Positions 56,339 to 64,000 of a DNA stretch of 64,000 nucleotides are shown one piece after another (the first letter of the stretch is position 1; the number at the start of each line of letters is the position of its first letter). Below the pieces are notes generated by a model that was not told where the DNA came from, searched no databases, and saw nothing but the letters and a program-made list of their open reading frames with translations. The position numbers and the translations under genes were made by a program. The DNA comes from Xiphias gladius (Eukaryota; Chordata; Actinopteri; Istiophoriformes; Xiphiidae). The stretch is from contig NC_053414.1 in the NCBI RefSeq assembly GCF_016859285.1, forward strand, positions 27,672,261 to 27,736,260, given 5' to 3'.

Positions 56339-57000
56339 TAAAGGGGAAATCTACTGATTTAACACATCAAAGTGTGTTTCCATGCCTTGGGAAGTACTAC
56401 TACATATGTGAAAAAAAGTTTTAAAAAGTTTTTGTGGCTAAATCAACTCAAGTGATCACTTGTGTCAGTGTTGGTTGCAGGTGAATACTACGAGTTTGAA
56501 AAGGAATTCAGTCTGGGTGTGTGGAGCTAGAAAACCAGACCTCTGAAGCCTGCTCAAGGCTACGCTAGCTGCTCCTAGCATGACACCCCCAAATTGGTCG
56601 AGCTGAATTGTGGGCAATGTAGATGCCATGTTTTGACAAGACGGAAGAATGCATGGAATAAATACTCTTGAGAGTTATACTCGTGAGGAAGTGTGGCCCC
56701 TTCTAAATATTGAAAAGGAGTGAGAAAGACTCCAGTTACATATCGCAGGCTTGAGGTAGACAGCTTGACGAAGGAGTTGGAGATGGAGGAAGCAGTTAGC
56801 ATCTAGGATAAATGTGATTAAAAGTAGCCTAACTCCAAAATTGTCTTATTTACATGTTGTGTGTCCAATTGGCTGACTCACTAATATTAGCCACTGGTAA
56901 GTCTACGCTAAGTAATCACCTGGGTTCGTTTAGAGTTGGAGGATGCTTCGATGTGAGGACAGGACTTCTGGAGTGATGTGCTTTAGTCAGTAAACATTGA
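56339..57000. repeat. Interspersed repeat
   Basis: Begins AAAGGGGAAATCTACTGATT and AACACATCAAAGTGTGTTTC; looks like a widespread percomorph element from general familiarity. Its start resembles the start of the repeat at 52760. Confidence 0.4.
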
Positions 57001-58460
57001 CAAACTGAAGGCTGCTTAATAAACTAAAAGGTCTTGTTTATTTGTTTTCTGTCTCCGCATGTGTTAAATACAGAAGATTTGACATGTGGGTGACTTGTTT
57101 AAAGGCGCCTTTAATGGACTTGGGCTGAGTAATGAAAAGCAATGGCAGTGATGTTGAGCATCGCTACATCAAGAGTGAAACAGTCTAGATGAGCATCATG
57201 TTTGATAGGAATCTCTTCACTATTTTACCTGAACTTAAATGCATATGGTTCAGGGAAATTATACAGGCAAATGACAGAAACAGGTTTTGAATGGGTACAG
57301 TAAAGAAGATGCACAAACACCAACTGTTTCTATGTTGGCTCGAAGCTGAAGATTGGGCCACAAAAGATACAGTTTATCCATGAGCACAAAAAAGAGATGT
57401 AGCTAATGTAATGCAATCATTTTCATCATAATTTCCACAGAACGAAAATAGACCACAGCAGGGACAGCAAAGGGCAAGGGGCCTGGAGGAGGCAGGGAAA
57501 CTGGCGGAGAGTGATTCACTTCTAGTCCAAGAACTCTCAAAGGGTCTGTTGAGATCAAAAAGAATCAGTGTGCATAGGACAAGACCAAGCATGCCAAATA
57601 TGACATGAGGGTGGGAACCAGTTGGATTCTATATTTAACTGTGATGACGCCTTTTGATTGTGATGCATGTGAAATGATACTGGCACATATACTGTATGTA
57701 TGTCGGAATGGAGGAAGGCATGAATGAAAGGCTAAAACAAGAACAAGCAACAAAAACTGGAAGGATTGTTAAACCTTTGATAACAGGCACTTTTCAAGGA
57801 TCATTGCCTGTGCCTAGAGTATCTGAGTGTGATCTGAACGATGGAGTTCATTCCTTCAGTCTGACAAGCAATTCACGAAAAAGTTAGAAGACTGTCCTCC
57901 TTACCTGCAAATAAGTAGCAGCACAGTCTGCTTAGAAAAACTTTCTCAGCACATCTTAAGAAAGCCTTTCCTACACAGGGGAAGCAGACACATAATTTGA
58001 TAATAAGACAAGCTAAAATGAGTAAATATGAAGCTCTCTCAGTAGGAGAGAAGTGTCAAAAAACTTAATAATGAGGCAAACCTTGAACAGTTTTTTAAAA
58101 ATATTTGGCTCAATAATACAGCACCACAAATGCATCCACACAAACTGTCTTCATCTTCATCTTTCATTCCCTTTTTCAATATACATACCCTGAGCACATG
58201 CTGCTTCCCATTCACTGCCATTCACTTTTCCTATGATATGATTAGCATCATCTCTAATCCAGTTATTTCTGATATATTTAACCTTCTTGTTCTGTACTGT
58301 ACTCTCTTTAGCATATAGCATATATCATCTGGTTTACAACAGCCAACTAGATAAATTACCTTGTAATGTAAATTAATAAGTTATTTATCATCTACTGTAT
58401 ATATACGGATTCCTGCCTTGCATATTTTTGAGTGCTAGCTAACTGGCCTCATTGTTAAAG

Positions 58461-58680
58461 GTATAGTTTGACATTTGGGAAATACACTTATTCACTTTCT
58501 TGCCAAGACTTAGACAACAAGGTGAATACCACTCTCATTTTGTATCGAGATGGAGACAGGAGGCAGTTAGTTTAGCTTAACTCAGTAAAAAGACTGGAAG
58601 CACGGGGAAACACCTAGCTTGGCTCTCTTCAAAGTTCAGGACTTTTTGGAGTCTTTAACATTATATTTCTCTTAAAATTC
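58461..58680. repeat. Dispersed repeat, family R2
   Basis: GACATTTGGGAAATACACTT, then ACCACTCTCATTTTGTATCG, GGCAGTTAGTTTAGCTTAAC. Same family as the copies within the tandem units and at 16.5 kb. Confidence 0.6.
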
Positions 58681-60255
58681 AGATTACATTACAAACACCG
58701 TCTGGCTCTAGGCCACTAAACCGTCTCCCCTAATTGGCTCTTTGGCATCATGCAGCCACAATATCTCCGTCTAAACTTAAACTGACATAAGTGGTAGAAA
58801 CTGAAATTCAGAGAGAGTTTCCTGTCAGTTGTTGCATCATCTTTTGGTCCTTCCAAGGGAAAATATTTTCTGCTTTTTACTTTCTGTGTGTATTGATTCC
58901 AAGGTCAGACTGACTGAGGATTTCTCAGAGCCAGGAGAGTTTCCTGTAAGCCCGCGAAGCCATTGAAGCCTCTGATTGATTTGCCATTCTTTGATCATCC
59001 ATATCTAGTGATCCCACAGACACGTTTGGATGTATTTTTTTCTTATTTGTGTATCCTAGAATTGCAGTAGAATGAGTGATAGCTCATTTATAACCTAATT
59101 TAGCTGGTGACTCAGTTTACTCAAAAGGCAAGCACAGCTAAAGTCATTACAGGAGACACTTTTTCATTATGCAGTAAAATTTGAACCATGCAAATTGTGT
59201 ACCACATTCCATAAAACCTTCCCACAGAAGATGTAAGTACACCATAATTTATGTGGACAAAATCTGGCTAAGCAACCCACACCTTTGAAAAAGAAGATTA
59301 ACCAGTTTCAGAGCAGTTTGTCAAAGCTCAAAAATAGGTACCTTAACCTGCTGGTCCAGTCTATTCTAATGTTCTGGGCTGTAAAAGGGGGTGAATTATG
59401 TTTAGCTGAATCATACAACTGAAGCTATACAGAAATGTGGGGGAAAAAATCAATTGTTCAAACTCCAAAACAAAAATTCTAAATAAAGCCATATCCCCAT
59501 CCTGTTTCAGGAGGTAGTGGACTCTGCAGCCGTATAAGACCTCAGTCATTTATGATCATTTCTCTCCTTTTACTGGAAAGGAGAAGAGAGAACTGGATCA
59601 GAGCCTGGAACACAGTTTCTGCAGAGTTGCAGCAGTTCTCCCACTAACGCTGCAGGGAAACAATTGTCCTTGTTATGTTTGTTAGCGAGTGCTGCACTGA
59701 GTCGAAACCCCGGGAAGCCCAGGCTGTTCATTTTTTTGAGTTTGTTTGAGTGGGCTACAGTGTGAAGGCGTCTGTCTTGGTCTGTCATTTCCCTGTTCCC
59801 TCGCCATGCCGCCGGTCAACTTTGTGTTTGCTGCTGTTTCTCCTGTTTCTCCTGCTTGCTGGTGAGCATTAGTCACTCTCAAACGGTCTTCAGTGCAATC
59901 AGAAAGTAATTCACAGTGATATGCTTTTATAATTTTATGTCCAGCACATTTGATTAGTAATAAAATAAAATCACAGAGTTTAAAGTGAGTAGTTAAACCT
60001 TGAAGGAGGTTTATACCCATGAAAAGTGTGGGACTCCTACCTGTTTTTGTACATAGGCTCCCAGATTAAGGTCAGTGCAGTAGGACACCCACAACCTTAT
60101 CAGCTAAAAACATGCTAGCCGACAACAACCAGCTAACAACAAGTTAAGCAAAGTAGCTGCCAGCACTTAAAACAAGAACAAAATGAAAAAGTTCCCAAAA
60201 ACTAAAAAGTTCCCAGAACAAGCAAGAAGTGATGATAGCTTCAATATATAGAGCA

Positions 60256-60332
60256 ATCAGCCACAACATTAAAACCAGTTACCAGTTTTAATGGTTTGGC
60301 TGATCGGTGTATATATATATATATATATATAT
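60256..60332. repeat. Short palindromic element, copy 2, with (TA)n tail
   Basis: AATCAGCCACAACATTAAAA, then inverted TTTTAATGGTTTGGCTGATC, then GGTGTATATATA. Same element as at 32627; both are followed by TA-rich runs. Confidence 0.65.
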
Positions 60333-60549
60333 AACAGATACCAAGTGTCTGCTGATGTCTGTGTGTTGTAGACATGTGGGTTTGCGACCAAATATAACGG
60401 TAAAATGATGACTTTACTTACATTTATATTTACTTGTCCGATGTTTGGCATTAAAATCCCGTCTGGTTTCCTTTATTCATCTGCTCATGTGTGGGCATAC
60501 AGCTGTACATACCAGTGTAAATTCGATTCCTTTAAAACTCTCAAACATA

Positions 60550-60795
60550 ACAGTATAATGGCACTCAGTAGAGCGCAGACCTCCGCCAAGGCCAATATCA
60601 AACAACATACACCAGACTCCAGAGAAAAAAAAAAATCTAATGAATAGTAAATTATCTGGAATTATCTGGATTATCTGGGACCTATCCCCCATCCCTACAC
60701 CAAGCTTGGTACAAATTGGTTTAGTACTTTTGTGTAATCCTGAGACAAATAAACCAACAAACAGACACAGGTGAAAACATGTCCTCCTTGCTGGA
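60550..60795. mobile_element. Probable non-LTR retrotransposon 3' end
   Basis: AGAGCGCAGACCTCCGCCAA, repeated TTATCTGGA units, CACCAAGCTTGGTACAAATT, TTTGTGTAATCCTGAGACAA and GTGAAAACATGTCCTCCTTG resemble the 3' tail of a common fish LINE (RTE/Expander-like). From general familiarity only. Confidence 0.4.
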
Positions 60796-63700
60796 AGTAG
60801 TGATTCATTCATTTTTGGCCAGCACCAGAGCCCAGCTGTTACTTTCTACAGCAGTTCCTCTGGTGCTCCTCACACCTGGCTGTACTCTTAGCAACAGAGG
60901 CCAAAAGCAAAACTGCCCAGCTTTAAAAACGTATTCCAAAATTTCCGACAACTCCACCCTCAAATTAAACCTAAAAATCAGCACGTTAACTGTATACTCA
61001 TCCTTTTATTTCTAATTTTCATTCCACTGTAGTAGAGAAAAAACAGTAATATTTCCCTCATACTTTCTGACTGATTAGCTCTGACCAGGTTCATCATTTT
61101 ACTATAAAGTAGAGGTAACAGACACAGATGCTGAGAGAGGGAAAGACAAGTTGATTTGTATAACACCTTAAGGGTATGATTTAACATGAAATAAAAGAAG
61201 AAGAAGAAAAAATACAGATTAAGAACAGAATATTTGAGGATGCAACCAATGTCCGGGGAGGTATCAAGTTTCAGTCAAGTGGTAAAGTGTCCTCAAGTGG
61301 TAAAGTGAATAGTTTAAACACCTCCAGCCATTTTGTAGTTTTCTATTCATATATACGATCTATCCAGAAAAACCAAGATGTGAAGAGACAAAATGAAGAA
61401 ACAATAGGGCAATAGAAAGATAAATATTAATGACACCTCAGTGATACAGACAGTCATCACCGGTAGAACAGAACAGAACGTAACAAGGGAGGACAGAGGA
61501 GGAAAAGAAAAGAGGAGGAGTTGGAGAGAGAGAGACAAAGAGGTGGGAAGATGTTGGGATGAACACAAAGTTTCATTCTGTGCTGCAGGACACAAGAGAG
61601 AGATGTGATTAGGAGAACAAAGGCAGAGAGGCTCATGTGAGTCTGAAAAACGTGGACTGGAAGACAGAACGAAAGAAGGGGGCAGTGATCTGGAGAGGGC
61701 CGGCTTCGTGGAGAGGTTCTGGTTAAAGCTTGTGATGTAGTTAGTCTATGACAGTTTTAATGTGTGAAGTACAGAGGGAAATGAGGACACAGAGGAGTGG
61801 GAGGACTAATTTATTGGTGCTGTATCATGATTATATGGGATAGAGAGAGCAGACATGCCCACCGCCCTAGTTTCCAGAAATATTTTATGCCTCTGTCAGT
61901 TAATAACATTAGCCAAACGAATTCACTGTGGGACAAGCCACTTCTTCCTCCACATGATAAAATAGTCATGTACTGTATGCGGAGTTCAGTTCCAAACAAC
62001 TGCATATCCACTTTGGGAGGAAATGTTGAATTATTTGTGAAGTTGTCCATCATGTCACGTACGGTATGACAAGCAAGCAATTTACTTGTCGTTTTGGAGC
62101 TCCTGTTAGGTGTCCTGCTCAGTCCTGAGGTGTACCCAGATCAGCTTCCAGGTATATTAGCCCATCAGCTTCTTACTATGAGCCATTGGGTCCTCCATGA
62201 ACATACACATTTTCTGCCAAAATTAGAACAGTTTTGGTTATTTCACATAATATATTTCTGTGTTACTTTATTCATCTCCGCTTTTCTCAGTGGTTTGAAG
62301 TGGGGAACAGCTTAGTCGGAAAGAGGCAATGTCACAAATTTCCATGCACCAATCAGGATTTAGGTACATTTGCGTAAGACCGTATCGCGGCAAGCCTATT
62401 ATAGCCAACTTTATTCATCAGCCTAATGCACTGAAAGCTTTGTCTTTTTAAAAACATTCTGTGTACAAATTTTTACTATTATGATTGTGAGGCATGTCGA
62501 TAGACAGGTTGATCATGTAGCACATTGATACAGTAACTGTTGATATGCACGGACATAGTCATTATATTAAAAAAAAAAACTGAAAGAATTGGAGATAAAA
62601 AAAAGAATGAAAAGGGAAAAAAACTTAAAACAAGACAAGGTCAAAACCTAGCATATGTCAGGACCGCATATGGTCAATGTGCAAAATTAAGGACGTAGTT
62701 GAAAACTCTTTTGGAACTGCTGTATACAACTACTTTCAATGGAAAGTAGCTAAAAGCTCCTTGAAAGTCACTAAAGGGCTCTAAATGACATAATCCGCTG
62801 ATTAGCATATTCACGATGTCATTGCGTCGTATTTGCATTCTGCCAAGTGTCAGCAGGGTTCAGCCTTTTATCTGTTTGCTTCTCTCCGACTGTCTGTGCT
62901 CACACATACAGTATTTTAATACAGCTGCAGTCCAGACAAAGCTGTTCTCATTTACATGTTTTTCTGTTTCTGTCGCCAGACAATGGAACAAGTATGAAAT
63001 AGTGACGTAGCCCATTAAGACGACATGTTAACCAACAGTCACTTCCAAGCCATTTCCAAGCTGCTGCTCCGCACTGCTAAAATCCTGATTTTATAACTGC
63101 GACGACTACTTGCGATAGTTAAGGTTGTGGAACGGTCATGGATAAAAGAAACAATGACTATTTGTTTCAAACGGGAAACAAAAAGCAGTCTCCTGCGCGA
63201 AAGTCTTGTGTCTGTTGACTCGTCCATCCACCCCAACCTCTTCCTCACGCGGACTTTGTCATTCTATATGCTACATCATCTAAATTCGTCCTTTGCTCCC
63301 ATCATAATTACTACGGCCGCTACAAGTCGCCATAAAAGCAATAAAAGCAATAAAACATAATTATGTGGCGTAATAAGCTACTTGCACAGACGACCTGTCG
63401 AGTCGTTTTTTACAGGAGGACAGTGTCTGGTTTGCTTATGAAGACTTGACGCGGACTTGTGCCAAAAGACTTTAAAACAGCTCTGATCTGCACAACCACT
63501 TGGGGGACAGTCTGCCGTTGTCTGGTAGATTGACCATGATGTCAGATTCATATGTGCTGATTCTAAGGATATGACACTCATGACATGAGTTCACTGACTT
63601 TGGGTTCAGCATGAGGTGACACTGAAAAACGGGAAAAGAATTCAGTGAAATGTGGAGAGAACTTTGCAGTGAAAAATGAAGAGAAGGAGGAAAAGTCAGG

Positions 63701-64000
63701 CTCAGCAGGTGATAACTACCTCTCTTGTAGTAATGCAAACCATCACTTATGACCACTGCTGCGTCTTGACCCATAATGACAGCTGAGTGTTCTCTTTCTG
63801 CTCTCTCATTTGTTTTTGCTGCTAGTCCTTCAAACTCCTTCTACCCTTCAGTACCCTTCCTCTTTTCGCCTCGTTTTTTCTTCTTCTCTGCTTTTATTTT
63901 GCTTCACCCCATTGCTGTTGTCTCTCCACTTCCTCCTCCTATTCTATATTTATCATCACGCTTTGAATGACAGCCTGACAAATGATGTCAGAATCCCTCT

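Larger units (their letters stand above)
56190..64000. other. Gene-poor right part of the window
   Basis: No exon with motif or splice support on either strand. Contains dispersed repeats near 56.34-57.0, 58.46-58.68 and 60.55-60.79 kb, a palindromic element with a TA run near 60.3 kb, and GA-rich DNA near 61.5 kb. Could be intergenic or the intron of a gene lying outside. Confidence 0.5.

Noticed and set aside
62094-62315. 73-residue plus-strand frame with a hydrophobic C-terminus
   Set aside because: No splice context, no recognisable motif and AT-biased composition.

Overview
The window looks like nuclear DNA of a ray-finned (probably percomorph) fish. It is AT-rich and intron-dense, full of (CA/TG)n microsatellites and short dispersed repeats of the kind common in teleost genomes. 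All genes are split by GT-AG introns. Four protein-coding genes could be rebuilt exon by exon with consistent splice phases. Exon boundaries were placed by eye and no database search was run.

Layout. (1) 695-22025, plus strand: a neuronal calcium-binding protein of the CaBP1/2/4/5 group, best matched to CaBP2. It has two alternative N-terminal cassettes (exons at 0.7/1.4 kb, or at 14.9/15.3 kb) joined to a shared five-exon EF-hand core. (2) 38140-23323, minus strand: a large gene of 18 coding exons, predicted 1,524 aa. In order it encodes a serine/lysine-rich repeat region made from small phase-2 exons, a double B-box, two fibronectin type III domains, and a single-exon URGCP/VLIG-type large-GTPase region. 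Three tandem copies of a ~1.66 kb unit, each carrying three of the small exons, lie inside it. (3) 49502-44972, minus strand: a type II membrane C-type lectin of 463 aa with an ITIM-like cytoplasmic tail, a long coiled-coil neck and a lectin domain with a QPN motif. (4) 56068-53678, minus strand: an N-acetyltransferase close to NAT8L (aspartate N-acetyltransferase), 253 aa from the first available ATG.

Genes 2 and 3 are of types used in fish innate immunity (interferon-linked large GTPases with TRIM-like modules; CD209-like lectins). Genes 1 and 4 are of neuronal/metabolic types. Nothing indicates that the four work as one pathway. The rest, including about 57-64 kb, holds no gene I can support; it contains repeats, microsatellites and degraded transposon pieces.

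Most unusual is gene 2: the combination of domains, the recent in-frame exon triplication, a decayed extra copy of a repeat exon, and the stop right after the G domain where VLIG proteins normally continue for a long way.
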